Below, piece after piece: positions 8,978 to 17,675 of a DNA stretch of 64,000 bases. The stretch comes from Bacteroidota bacterium (GTDB lineage Bacteria > Bacteroidota > Bacteroidia > Chitinophagales > Saprospiraceae). The stretch spans positions 1 to 64,000 of the forward strand of contig JAIUPL010000008.1 of assembly GCA_020160935.1 (NCBI GenBank), given 5' to 3'. A model generated the notes under the pieces. That model made no database searches and was not told the DNA's origin. It saw only the letters and a program-made list of their open reading frames with translations. Position 1 is the first letter of the stretch; each line of letters begins with the position of its first letter. The position numbers were made by a program, and so were the translations under genes.

Positions 8978-11836
8978 ATGGGACTCTTCCCACACCCTGA
9001 TCATTTCGAGCGCCGTCACATTGGCCCTCAGTCAGCCGACACCACCGGCATGCTCCAAACCCTGAAAGTTTCGTCCCTGGATCAACTGATCGAACAGACG
9101 GTTCCGGCAAGTATTCGCCTGAAAAAGCCGCTGAATCTGCCACCCGCTCTTTCAGAATTCGAATATTTGCAGGAATTGAAAGTGGCCGCACTGAAAAACC
9201 GCGTCATGCGCAATTATATTGGCATGGGCTATTATGGAAATATCACGCCGGCCGTTATTTCCCGAAATGTGTTCCAAAATCCGGGCTGGTACACCCAGTA
9301 CACGCCTTATCAGGCAGAAATTGCGCAGGGCCGCCTCGAAAGCCTGCTCAATTTCCAGACCATGGTGAGCGACCTCACCGGGTTGCCCATCGCAAACGCC
9401 AGCCTGCTCGACGAAGGCACCGCCGCCGCTGAGGCCATGCACATGTTTTATGCAGAAAAAAACAAACGTGCCAAAGCAGGCGAGGAAGCCGACGAGTTTT
9501 TTGTAGATCAACATGTGTTTTCACAAACGCTGGACGTGCTCAAAACCCGCGCTTTGCCACAAGGCATCCGGCTGGTGACTGGTGACTGGCGTACATACGA
9601 GTTTTCTGAAAAAACGTTTGGGGTGCTGTTGCAATACCCGGATGCACAGGGCACTGTGTCCGATTATCGGGCCTTTGTGGAAAAAGCGAAAGCCAACGCC
9701 GTATATGTCTGCGTAGCGACCGACCTGCTGGCCCTGGCTGTGCTCACGCCTCCGGGCGAGTGGGGCGCCGACTGCGCGGTGGGCAACAGCCAGCGATTCG
9801 GCGTGCCGATGGGTTACGGCGGCCCGCATGCTGCTTTCTTTTCCTGCACCGACGATTTCAAGCGCCAGATTCCTGGCCGGATCATCGGTGTGTCGGTGGA
9901 CAAACATGGCCGACGCGCCCTGCGCATGGCCCTGCAAACCCGGGAACAACACATCCGCCGCGAAAAAGCCACTTCCAACATCTGCACGGCGCAGGCGCTG
10001 CTGGCCAACATGGCTGCTATGTACGCGGTGTACCACGGCCCTGCGGGTATCCGCGCCATCGCCGAACGCGCCCATGCCATGGCAACCAGCCTTGCCTCTG
10101 CGCTGAAAGCGGGCGGCTTTTCGATTCAAAACGCTCATTTTTTTGATACCATCAGCGTAGCCCTTGATGCCACAAAAGCAGGAGAAATACGCAAAAAAGC
10201 CGTTTCTGAAGGCATCAACTTCTTTTATTCGGACAGTGCTATTCAAATCGCGCTCGACGAAACAACAACGGAAAAAGACCTCAACGACATCCTCCAGGTC
10301 TTCGGCATTTCAACCCCCGTGCAAGCAGTAGCCTCCCCGCTGCCTGCCGCACTTACCCGCGAAAGCGCCTACCTGACCCACCCGGTGTTCAATTCCTACC
10401 ATACCGAGTCGGATATGATGCGCTACATCAAACGTCTTGAAAATGCCGACCTCTCGCTGATGCATTCCATGATTTCGCTGGGATCATGTACCATGAAACT
10501 GAACGCTGCCACGGAGATGATACCCGTCAGTTGGGAAAACTGGGCCAATATGCACCCGTTTATGCCCGCCGATCAGGTGCAGGGTTACGCACAGATTATC
10601 CGTGAACTGGAACAATACCTCTGCGAAATTACCGGCTTCGAAGCCTGCTCGCTGCAGCCCAATTCGGGCGCCCAGGGCGAATACGCGGGTCTTATGGCCA
10701 TTCGTGGTTATCACCTGGCGCGCGGTGATGCACACCGCAATGTGGCCCTGATTCCTTCTTCGGCACACGGTACCAATCCTGCCAGCGCCGTTATGGCGGC
10801 CATGGAAGTGGTAGTAGTGGCTTGCGACGAACGTGGTAACATCGACGTAGCCGATCTCAAGGCAAAAGCAGAACAACATGCCGACAACCTTTCCTGCCTG
10901 ATGGTCACTTATCCGTCAACGCACGGCGTGTTCGAAACATCCATTATCGAAGTCTGCGACATCATTCACCGCCACGGCGGAAAGGTGTACATGGATGGCG
11001 CCAATATGAATGCACAAGTGGGGCTCACCAGCCCAGCCACCATCGGCGCCGACGTATGTCACCTCAACCTGCACAAAACATTCGCCATCCCGCACGGTGG
11101 CGGCGGCCCCGGTATGGGCCCAATCTGCTGCAACGCGAGCCTCGCGCCCTACCTGCCCGGCCATGTATTTGCAGAAACCGGCGGCTCGGCCCATGCCACG
11201 GCCGTCAGTGCAGCACCCTGGGGCAGCGCCAGCATCCTGCTGATTTCGTATGCCTATATCAAAATGCTGGGCGCCGAAGGCGTAACGAATGCGACCAAAT
11301 ACGCTATTCTGAACGCCAACTACATCAAAGCACGCCTCGAAACAGCCTACGATATTCTGTATGTTGGTGAAAACGGCCGTTGCGCCCACGAGATGATCGT
11401 CGACCTGCGCCCGTTCAAGTCGCTGGTCAGCGCGGAAGACCTGGCCAAACGCCTGGTCGATTATGGCTTTCATGCCCCGACGCTGTCGTTCCCGGTGGCA
11501 GGTACTATCATGATCGAGCCTACGGAAAGTGAAAGCAAAGCCGAACTTGATCGTTTTTGCGATGCCCTGCTGGCCATTCGGAAGGAAATTGACGAAATCG
11601 CCATGGGGCAATACGATGCGGAAGACAACGTGCTGCACAATGCGCCACATACCGTGCAGGATGTGTCTGCAGATGAATGGCCACACAAATACAGCCGCGA
11701 AAAGGCCGCATTCCCGCTGCCGTATCTGCGCCAGGGCTTCAAATTCTGGCCTACAGTGGGTAGAATAGACCAGGCTTTTGGCGACAGAAACCTGGTGTGT
11801 ACGTGCCCGCCGATCGAAGAGTACGCGGCCGTTTAG
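8978..11836 (+). CDS. gcvP: Glycine dehydrogenase (decarboxylating), P-protein of the glycine cleavage system
   Basis: 952 aa, the normal length of the single-chain P-protein with fused alpha and beta halves. It decarboxylates glycine by PLP chemistry and passes the aminomethyl group to lipoyl-GcvH. The N-terminal half begins [17 protein letters not shown] and has the [18 protein letters not shown] region. The C-terminal half has [14 protein letters not shown] and the PLP site [20 protein letters not shown], with the Schiff-base lysine at K700. The end motif is [19 protein letters not shown]. All halves are intact. gcvT and gcvH are not nearby, which is common in this phylum. A long palindrome follows 16 nt after the stop. 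Confidence 0.97.
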   Translation: MGLFPHPDHFERRHIGPQSADTTGMLQTLKVSSLDQLIEQTVPASIRLKKPLNLPPALSEFEYLQELKVAALKNRVMRNYIGMGYYGNITPAVISRNVFQNPGWYTQYTPYQAEIAQGRLESLLNFQTMVSDLTGLPIANASLLDEGTAAAEAMHMFYAEKNKRAKAGEEADEFFVDQHVFSQTLDVLKTRALPQGIRLVTGDWRTYEFSEKTFGVLLQYPDAQGTVSDYRAFVEKAKANAVYVCVATDLLALAVLTPPGEWGADCAVGNSQRFGVPMGYGGPHAAFFSCTDDFKRQIPGRIIGVSVDKHGRRALRMALQTREQHIRREKATSNICTAQALLANMAAMYAVYHGPAGIRAIAERAHAMATSLASALKAGGFSIQNAHFFDTISVALDATKAGEIRKKAVSEGINFFYSDSAIQIALDETTTEKDLNDILQVFGISTPVQAVASPLPAALTRESAYLTHPVFNSYHTESDMMRYIKRLENADLSLMHSMISLGSCTMKLNAATEMIPVSWENWANMHPFMPADQVQGYAQIIRELEQYLCEITGFEACSLQPNSGAQGEYAGLMAIRGYHLARGDAHRNVALIPSSAHGTNPASAVMAAMEVVVVACDERGNIDVADLKAKAEQHADNLSCLMVTYPSTHGVFETSIIEVCDIIHRHGGKVYMDGANMNAQVGLTSPATIGADVCHLNLHKTFAIPHGGGGPGMGPICCNASLAPYLPGHVFAETGGSAHATAVSAAPWGSASILLISYAYIKMLGAEGVTNATKYAILNANYIKARLETAYDILYVGENGRCAHEMIVDLRPFKSLVSAEDLAKRLVDYGFHAPTLSFPVAGTIMIEPTESESKAELDRFCDALLAIRKEIDEIAMGQYDAEDNVLHNAPHTVQDVSADEWPHKYSREKAAFPLPYLRQGFKFWPTVGRIDQAFGDRNLVCTCPPIEEYAAV

Positions 11837-11852
11837 AGGTGAGAAGTGAGAG

Positions 11853-12007
11853 AATAGCCAAGCGTTAGTAGGGTGGTGGTATGGGCTTCAGCCCGTCGGG
11901 ACAGCGCCTTTTAAGGCGCAATAATTAGAATTTTTTTGTGAGCGCCTTAAAAGGCGCAGTCCCGACGGGCTGAAGCCCATACCACCGCCCAATAACGCTT
12001 GACTATT
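11853..12007. repeat. Long intergenic palindrome downstream of gcvP
   Basis: Arms 11853-11919 and 11942-12007 (about 66 nt each) pair with very few mismatches around a 22-nt AT-rich loop. Within each arm are smaller perfect palindromes, GGGCTTCAGCCC and GCGCCTTTTAAGGCGC. The loop ends in a T7 run on the plus strand, so it could also end gcvP transcription. No TSD or transposase is visible. Confidence 0.93.
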
Positions 12008-12079
12008 GCTGTTTTCGACTTAATTTAGCAATGGTGTACAATATACGGATAGTCATTTTGTAAAAATGCCCCATTCCAA

Positions 12080-12442
12080 ATGTCCAACCAATACTTTGTC
12101 TCTTCCCTTTCCATCCTGTGTTTTGTGAGGAGCATCTTTTCCGGTTTCCGAAGCCCGCATGACTCCGCAGGCCAACGGATCAAATACCTTGGCAACGGAC
12201 GCAGCGGGCAAGTTCAGTACAAAGGCAGGGGTGCTTCCTTTACCATGTACTACGAATTTGGTGGCGGCAATGTCGTGGCAAGCATCAGCATTCCCGATGA
12301 GCAGCACTGGAACAAAGAGACCGGGCTTGCGCTGGATCACCGCGAGGAAGTATTGAATTTTATTGGCACACAGGTGGTAAAAGATCAAACGAAGCAAGGC
12401 TCGTACAAAATTGAAGGGAACTGGCTGGTAATCTATGAATGA
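12080..12442 (+). CDS. Hypothetical small protein
   Basis: 120 aa, family not recognised. After a weakly hydrophobic N-terminus (MSNQYFVSSLSILCFVRSIF) the rest looks like a small soluble beta-rich domain of about 88 residues (RIKYLGNGRSGQVQYKGRG to EGNWLVIYE). The first 30 codons may not be translated, but no later in-frame ATG occurs before the beta strands. Only 3-base-consistent coding and lack of a competing frame support it. Its TGA directly abuts the stop of the convergent LytTR regulator gene (TGATCA). Confidence 0.55.
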   Translation: MSNQYFVSSLSILCFVRSIFSGFRSPHDSAGQRIKYLGNGRSGQVQYKGRGASFTMYYEFGGGNVVASISIPDEQHWNKETGLALDHREEVLNFIGTQVVKDQTKQGSYKIEGNWLVIYE

Positions 12443-13198
12443 TCATTTGCCCAGCCATTCCTTGAAATCGGTCATTCGGTCGCCATTTACAAACACCTCA
12501 TGCCGGGCTTTGGGTAAAAGTTCCAGTTTTAGTTTGCCTTTAAAATGTGTCAGAACACTGTGAATGGCTGAAAAACCTACCAGGTACTGGCGACTTACCC
12601 GAAAAAACTGCCGGGGATCGAGCAGACCGGACAGTTTATCCAGGCTGAAATCGACGGGCAGGTGTTGTCCTTCTTTCGTAGCCATAAACGTGATCTTCTC
12701 GTCGGAATAGAAATAGGCAATTTCGCTGGTTTCTATGCTGCGGATTTTGGTACCAATCGTAACCATGAACCGCGTTTTGTACTCCGTATCGCGTTGGCCG
12801 ATATACTGTAAGAGGGTATTGAAATCAGGTTTGGAAAATTGCGCTTTCAGCGACTTGTACTTATCGAGTGCGCCGATCAATTCCACGAGGTTGACAGGTT
12901 TCAGCAGGTAATCGATGCTGTTTACCTTGAACGCCTTGATCATATATTCGTCGTAGGCAGTGGTAAAAACAACCGGCGCGGTCAGGGGCGCCAGTTCGAA
13001 TATTTTAAAACAGAGGTCATCCTCCAGGTGGATATCCATAAACACAAGGTCGGGCGCCTCGTTTTGCCGCAGCCACTGCACCGATTCTGTAACGGAAGGC
13101 AACTGAGCCAACACCTGTATTTCCGGGTCATAGGTTTTGAGCATCGCCTCCAGGCGCTGCGCGCTGAGGTTTTCGTCTTCAATGATAAGGGTTCTCAT
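12443..13198 (-). CDS. LytTR-family response regulator
   Basis: 251 aa. A receiver domain (residues 1-~120) has the acidic pair E7/D8, phospho-acceptor D55 in LVFMDIHLED, the T/A switch position in VVFTTAYDEY and K at DYLLKPVN. The C-terminal LytTR DNA-binding domain runs from about residue 150 (YKTRFMVTIGTKIRSIETSE) to the end, with the usual FFRVSRQYLVGFSAI signature. It should bind DNA as a dimer when phosphorylated by the kinase encoded just upstream. The two genes are separated by a single nucleotide (TAA-T-ATG on the minus strand), so they are co-translated. Confidence 0.92.
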   Translation of the reverse strand: MRTLIIEDENLSAQRLEAMLKTYDPEIQVLAQLPSVTESVQWLRQNEAPDLVFMDIHLEDDLCFKIFELAPLTAPVVFTTAYDEYMIKAFKVNSIDYLLKPVNLVELIGALDKYKSLKAQFSKPDFNTLLQYIGQRDTEYKTRFMVTIGTKIRSIETSEIAYFYSDEKITFMATKEGQHLPVDFSLDKLSGLLDPRQFFRVSRQYLVGFSAIHSVLTHFKGKLKLELLPKARHEVFVNGDRMTDFKEWLGK

Positions 13199-13199
13199 A

Positions 13200-15080
13200 T
13201 TACAGCAAGGGGATTTTTACCACAAAATGCCGATCGGATTCTCCGGCTCGCACCGAACACTCCGTCAGCAAGGCATACCGATTGATAATATTGTTCAGGC
13301 CAGTGCCCGTGGAGGCTTCCTGTTGTGGCCGAAGTTGCAAGGGGTTTTGAACGACGAGGTATTTATCATCGATAAAAATGTCGATCAGCAGCGGCTCTTT
13401 GGCCGACATGCGGTTGTGTTTCACGGCATTTTCAATCAGCAATTGAAGGGTCAAGGGTGCGATCTTATACTGATCCAGGTCTGTTTCCGTCAGGTTGATT
13501 TGCAGGTCGAATTTATTTTCAAACCTTATTTTCAGCAAAAATGAGTACGATTTGATAAATTCCAGTTCGGTGCGCAAGGTAACCAGCGACTGTTCTTTTT
13601 GCTCCAGAATATAGCGATACGAACGTGACAACTGATCGATAAACTGCTCGGAGAGTTCCGGGCTGATGCGTACCAGCGACGACAGGATGCTCAGGCTGTT
13701 GAAAAGGAAATGGGGGTTCACCTGTGTTTTCAAAAGGGCAATTTCATTCAGCAACTGCTGCTTTTCGAGGTATTCCGCCTTGCTTTGGAACTTCTGGGAA
13801 TTGCGACGGAAATACAACATCCGGCTCAAGAAGCCCAGCGCAAACACCAGGATTACGATACCGACGATCATCAGCACGTTCATTACCTGGTTTTTGCGAC
13901 GTACTTCACTTTGGTGCAACACCTGCATTTTCAGTTTTTCTTCTTCCTGCCCCAGGCTATCGGCCATTACTTTGCGCACCAGTTCCATTTGTTCCAGCCG
14001 TTTGTTGGTTTCTTCCCTTTTCAGGCTGTCGCTGATCTGAAGAAATTGCTCGTGGTAGGTGAGTGCCTGTGCAGTATTCCCAATGGCTTTGTAATTGCCG
14101 TACAGGCATTCGCAAGCATCCCTTTCGGCACTCAGGCGCTTCAATTGTCGACTCAGCATCAGGGCTTTCGAACACCACTGTATGGACGTTTTGAAATCCT
14201 CCTGCTTGTTGTACAAGAGGCCCAGGCCGTAGTAAGTGTTGACCAATCCCGGTTTTTCATCGATTTTTTCCTGAATGGCCCTGCTTTTCTGGAAATATTC
14301 CAGTGCCAGAGCGAACTGCTTTTCTTCCTTGTACACGATGCCGAGGTGTGTGTACGTAGCGGCGATGCCTTGCTGGTCGTCGAGTTTTTGGCGCAGGGGA
14401 AGACTTTTGTTGTAATAATCAATCGCTTTGGGGAAGTCCTTGATGCTGTTGTAAACCGAGCCTATATTGTCGTACAAGAGGGCTGTGCCGAATTCGTCGC
14501 CCACGGCCTCCATTTGCTTCAGGCTTTTGGTGTAATACTCCAGTGCTTTGGGCAGGTTGCCCATGTCGTTGTAAATCAGCCCGATATTGTTGTTGGCATT
14601 GGCAATTCCGCCGGCATTTTTGAGTTGTTCCTGTATGGAAAGGTCTTTTTGGTAGTGCTCCATGGATTTGGCATACCTGCCCAGGTTGCGGTATACCAAT
14701 CCCAGGTTGTTATTGAGTGCCGCAATGCCTTTCAGGTCGGAAGCCTCTTCCATGGCAACCAGTCCTTTTTGATAACTTTTTAATGCTGTGGGGTAATCAC
14801 CCTGCAAATTGTGGGTAGAACCGATCACATTCCAGGCTTTTCCCTGCCAGCGTTTGTTCCGAACCTGTTCGGCAAACCGCAATTCCTGATACGCTAATTG
14901 GCGGGTTGAATCCGGATTGCTGTACAACTGGCTCCAGGCCAAATCCTGCAGCGCCTTCAGCCGTGTGGTATCGGGTAGCGTCGCATTGTTCCATACCTGC
15001 CACAGGCTGTCGGAATTGACCTGGGAAAACGCCTGTGTTGATGTGAAAAGCCAGAAAAAAAACAGGTAAAAGTTCTTCAT
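13200..15080 (-). CDS. TPR-containing LytS-type sensor histidine kinase
   Basis: 626 aa. Start chosen at 15080, which gives a signal-peptide-like N-terminus (MKNFYLFFFWLFTSTQAFSQ). Residues ~60-370 are tetratricopeptide repeats, recognisable by repeated NNLGLVYRNLGRYAKSMEHY-like units, placed in the periplasm. A coiled coil and one membrane helix follow (VLMIVGIVILVFALGFLS). The cytoplasmic part is the LytS/YehU-type His-kinase domain with H457 in QVNPHFLFNSLS, the N-box LLIENAVKHN and a short G-box (TGTGLNNIINRY). The ligand is unknown; TPRs imply a protein or peptide partner. It pairs with the LytTR regulator 1 nt downstream. Confidence 0.9.
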   Translation of the reverse strand: MKNFYLFFFWLFTSTQAFSQVNSDSLWQVWNNATLPDTTRLKALQDLAWSQLYSNPDSTRQLAYQELRFAEQVRNKRWQGKAWNVIGSTHNLQGDYPTALKSYQKGLVAMEEASDLKGIAALNNNLGLVYRNLGRYAKSMEHYQKDLSIQEQLKNAGGIANANNNIGLIYNDMGNLPKALEYYTKSLKQMEAVGDEFGTALLYDNIGSVYNSIKDFPKAIDYYNKSLPLRQKLDDQQGIAATYTHLGIVYKEEKQFALALEYFQKSRAIQEKIDEKPGLVNTYYGLGLLYNKQEDFKTSIQWCSKALMLSRQLKRLSAERDACECLYGNYKAIGNTAQALTYHEQFLQISDSLKREETNKRLEQMELVRKVMADSLGQEEEKLKMQVLHQSEVRRKNQVMNVLMIVGIVILVFALGFLSRMLYFRRNSQKFQSKAEYLEKQQLLNEIALLKTQVNPHFLFNSLSILSSLVRISPELSEQFIDQLSRSYRYILEQKEQSLVTLRTELEFIKSYSFLLKIRFENKFDLQINLTETDLDQYKIAPLTLQLLIENAVKHNRMSAKEPLLIDIFIDDKYLVVQNPLQLRPQQEASTGTGLNNIINRYALLTECSVRAGESDRHFVVKIPLL

Positions 15081-15161
15081 AAGCACAACAAACAATCATT
15101 GCTCTTTGCCATCTGCCGTATGCAGCTCGGCTCACAGCAGATGGCTCAAGTTAAACAATTT

Positions 15162-15992
15162 CTAATATTTGTATTCCATCTCCAGTACATTTCCGTTGGG
15201 GAAATGGCTGCGTCTTAAAACAGGTCGTTCGGAGGTGTCGTACGAATAATCGTATGTGACGACTTCGTCGGCTACATTGGGGCGCTTCCGCACTACTTTT
15301 CGGGGATTGGTAAATTGATAGCGCATTTGTGTCAGATAGGGGAATCGGAGTTTCCAACTGATGGGATTGATTTTGCCATCAAATTCACTATATTCCACCG
15401 TTTCCTTCCAAATATATTGTCCCGAACTATCGCGTTGTAAAGTTTCCACTTTGATCATATTGCCTTTGCCATCGTAGGTGAAATTGTGTTTATACACGTC
15501 ATCAGGCCGCTCGCTGAGGCTTTTAACCTGCTCCAGTTCGTATGCCAGACGCCCGTTGGAATAGAAATAAGAAGTTTCCACGTAAAGTGTTCCTCCATTT
15601 CCATCTGATTGCACAGTCTTCTCGATGTTCTGTCCATTGTAGAAATACTCCACGAAGAATCCATGATATTCTTCTATTCGCACAGGTTTGTCTTCATCAT
15701 CATATTCTATTGCGTAATCCAGAGCCTGAATCTGTGTAGGATCGCCCATAACATACTGCCATTGCAAATGAATATTGGCTACCTGTCCCTGGTTGTTGTA
15801 ACTGAAAATTTCGAAATCATTGAGGGCCCATTCCAGTTTGCTCACACGTGCATACGCAGGCAAGGGATTTGGAAACGCCTGCTGTGGCGGACGGCTCGGG
15901 ATGGGTTCTTCTATGGGTTCTTTTTTGCAGGAGGCTAGCGAAGAAAACACCAGCAACAGCAACAAAGCATGTTTGAAAATGGATTGTTTCAT
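15162..15992 (-). CDS. Hypothetical lipoprotein with YD-like beta repeats
   Basis: 276 aa. The signal peptide ends in the lipobox LASC, followed by KKEPIEEPIPSRPP, a typical tether. The body is beta-rich with repeated motifs such as FSYNNQGQVANI, EYDDEDKPVRIEEYHG, FYSNGRLAYELEQ and FTYDGKGNMIKVE, resembling the loose YD/RHS-like repeats of many Bacteroidota surface lipoproteins. The function is unknown. It lies 81 nt upstream of the TPR kinase gene on the same strand, so it could be part of that signalling operon, perhaps as a surface sensor, but this is inference. Confidence 0.75.
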   Translation of the reverse strand: MKQSIFKHALLLLLVFSSLASCKKEPIEEPIPSRPPQQAFPNPLPAYARVSKLEWALNDFEIFSYNNQGQVANIHLQWQYVMGDPTQIQALDYAIEYDDEDKPVRIEEYHGFFVEYFYNGQNIEKTVQSDGNGGTLYVETSYFYSNGRLAYELEQVKSLSERPDDVYKHNFTYDGKGNMIKVETLQRDSSGQYIWKETVEYSEFDGKINPISWKLRFPYLTQMRYQFTNPRKVVRKRPNVADEVVTYDYSYDTSERPVLRRSHFPNGNVLEMEYKY

Positions 15993-16066
15993 AGTTTTTT
16001 AGTTTAAAACAGTTTCTAAAAGCAGGGCGACCCGAACGCCGCCCCGCTGTGCAACGGTTATGAAAA

Positions 16067-17422
16067 TTACTGCTTGACTATCTTTCCATTTAAAACGCGG
16101 TGTGGCTCCTGAGCAACAATGGCATACACACCGGGGGGCAATGTGGAAATATCGAGTTGCTGACCAGCCTGCAAAATGCTGGATTGCAGCATTTTCCCTG
16201 TTGTATCGAATACTTTTACCTGGGCTTCATTGTCCAGGTTCAGGCGGAAAACACCGGTACCTGGATTGGGCGAGACTGCCAGTGCGCCCGCGACACCGGG
16301 TGTCGGGTCTACCGCAGTCGATCCCTGATAATAGTAGTATTTTTTGCTGTCCAGAATCCAGTCGAACTGATCGTCGTCCCAAAAATGCACGAATTCCATG
16401 TACAGGTCTTCGTCCTGCTTGTATGCGTAAGAGATGCGTTCTTTCACATCCCAAGCGTTCGGCTGTATTTCAGTGTTTTCTTTGCCGGCCAGCCGCTGCT
16501 GCGCGTCGTAGAAGAAATCAGTGGTATGTCGTAGCCAGAAATTTTCAATCGCCACATCGTATACAAAATTCATTTCCTTGCGAATGGCTCCGAAAAGCGT
16601 GTAAGCGTAATTATTTCGTTTTTCAGGGTAGAATGCGACGCCATCCGTAACGTACAGGGTGCTTTCTATCACCTGATGATCCACGTAGTTCATTTCTGTT
16701 TTTCCGGTTGGTACTTCTTCGCCGTCAAAAATGCCGCTGCTTTCTATCAAAAAGTTGTCACCATTTTCATCATAGGAATAAAGGTCTTTGAATACGACCG
16801 GGCTTCCAAAGTAGTCGATCATCGTAACACTCGCTTGCAGGCGGTCTTGTGCATCGAACGCATTGCGGCTGGCCAGCAGTAGCAGCCAGGTTTGCGCCGT
16901 GGTGTCGTAAGCATAGGTAAAAACGGAGTCTATCAGTTCGGGAGAGTCGCCGTGCGGGAAAATTTCCAGGCGCGATTCCAGGTAATATTGCTGCTGGATG
17001 GTATCGAATACTTCGGCGAGTACTTCTGTCTGGCGTTGCTGATCGTCCGACACATAGGTGACGCGATTCAGCGGTGTCCAGTACCCGTTGTCGAACTGAA
17101 AGTTGATTTCCGTTTTCGAGTTGGCAGAAGGGTACAAGTAGTGGGTTCGGGAAAGGGGCGTACTATCGCCCGCAGCCGGGTTGTAGGCGTAAAAGGTTTT
17201 GGTGGAGTCCAGCCGCAGCATGTCGCGTTGTTGGGTATTACCGATCATTTGTCCGGCCCGATCAGATTCCCATTCAAAACCTGCGCGGTGCAGCATACGG
17301 ATCAGGCTGGCAGGAGCATGGTCGATATGGGCTTGCACGCCGGGCGACAGGGTTTTCTGGGCAAATGCCAGGTGGCTGATTAGAAACAGAAAAAGGGCAA
17401 TGGAAAGGCTTTTGTTTTTCAT
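16067..17422 (-). CDS. T9SS-secreted protein with type A sorting domain
   Basis: 451 aa from the ATG at 17422, which begins the signal peptide (MKNKSLSIALFLFLISHLAF). The body is beta-rich with repeated YDxxxRL-like segments (YSYDENGDNFLI, DFFYDAQQRLAGKEN), similar in style to the lipoprotein downstream. The C-terminal ~75 residues are a type A sorting domain: VSPNPGTGVFRLNL, VKVFDTTGKMLQSS, LDISTLPPGVYAI and the final NGKIVKQ. Such proteins pass the outer membrane by the type IX system and are attached or released. No enzymatic motif is seen. The gene lies downstream of the PKD/T9SS gene, separated by a long palindrome. Confidence 0.82.
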   Translation of the reverse strand: MKNKSLSIALFLFLISHLAFAQKTLSPGVQAHIDHAPASLIRMLHRAGFEWESDRAGQMIGNTQQRDMLRLDSTKTFYAYNPAAGDSTPLSRTHYLYPSANSKTEINFQFDNGYWTPLNRVTYVSDDQQRQTEVLAEVFDTIQQQYYLESRLEIFPHGDSPELIDSVFTYAYDTTAQTWLLLLASRNAFDAQDRLQASVTMIDYFGSPVVFKDLYSYDENGDNFLIESSGIFDGEEVPTGKTEMNYVDHQVIESTLYVTDGVAFYPEKRNNYAYTLFGAIRKEMNFVYDVAIENFWLRHTTDFFYDAQQRLAGKENTEIQPNAWDVKERISYAYKQDEDLYMEFVHFWDDDQFDWILDSKKYYYYQGSTAVDPTPGVAGALAVSPNPGTGVFRLNLDNEAQVKVFDTTGKMLQSSILQAGQQLDISTLPPGVYAIVAQEPHRVLNGKIVKQ

Positions 17423-17550
17423 AACTTGTTGACTGTTAATTTGGTATTGCAAGATAATTCTTGATACAAATGTGATGGCGGGCGCCATCCAGTTCCAATT
17501 ACAAGTTACTGAATTGCCTTTTTGGGGGAACGAAACGACAAAATGGAGGT

Positions 17551-17675
17551 ATGAGTTATGAGTTATGAGTTATGAGTTATGAGTTATACTTACTTCGCTA
17601 TTGGCATTTATACAAGAGTGGCCAAAAGCAATGTGAGTATAACTCATAACTCATAACTCATAACTCTCAACTCAT
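17551..17675. repeat. Long palindrome with ATGAGTT heptamer arms (family A, copy 2)
   Basis: Arms 17551-17605 and 17621-17675 (55 nt each) pair with few mismatches around a 15-nt loop. The inner core (TTATACTTACTTCGCTATTG) matches copy 1 at 2029-2147, and five tandem ATGAGTT units make up the outer left arm. The loop of this copy, reverse-complemented, shares CACTCT with copy 1, so the two are in opposite orientation. The right arm runs into the stop codon of the PKD gene. Confidence 0.92.
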
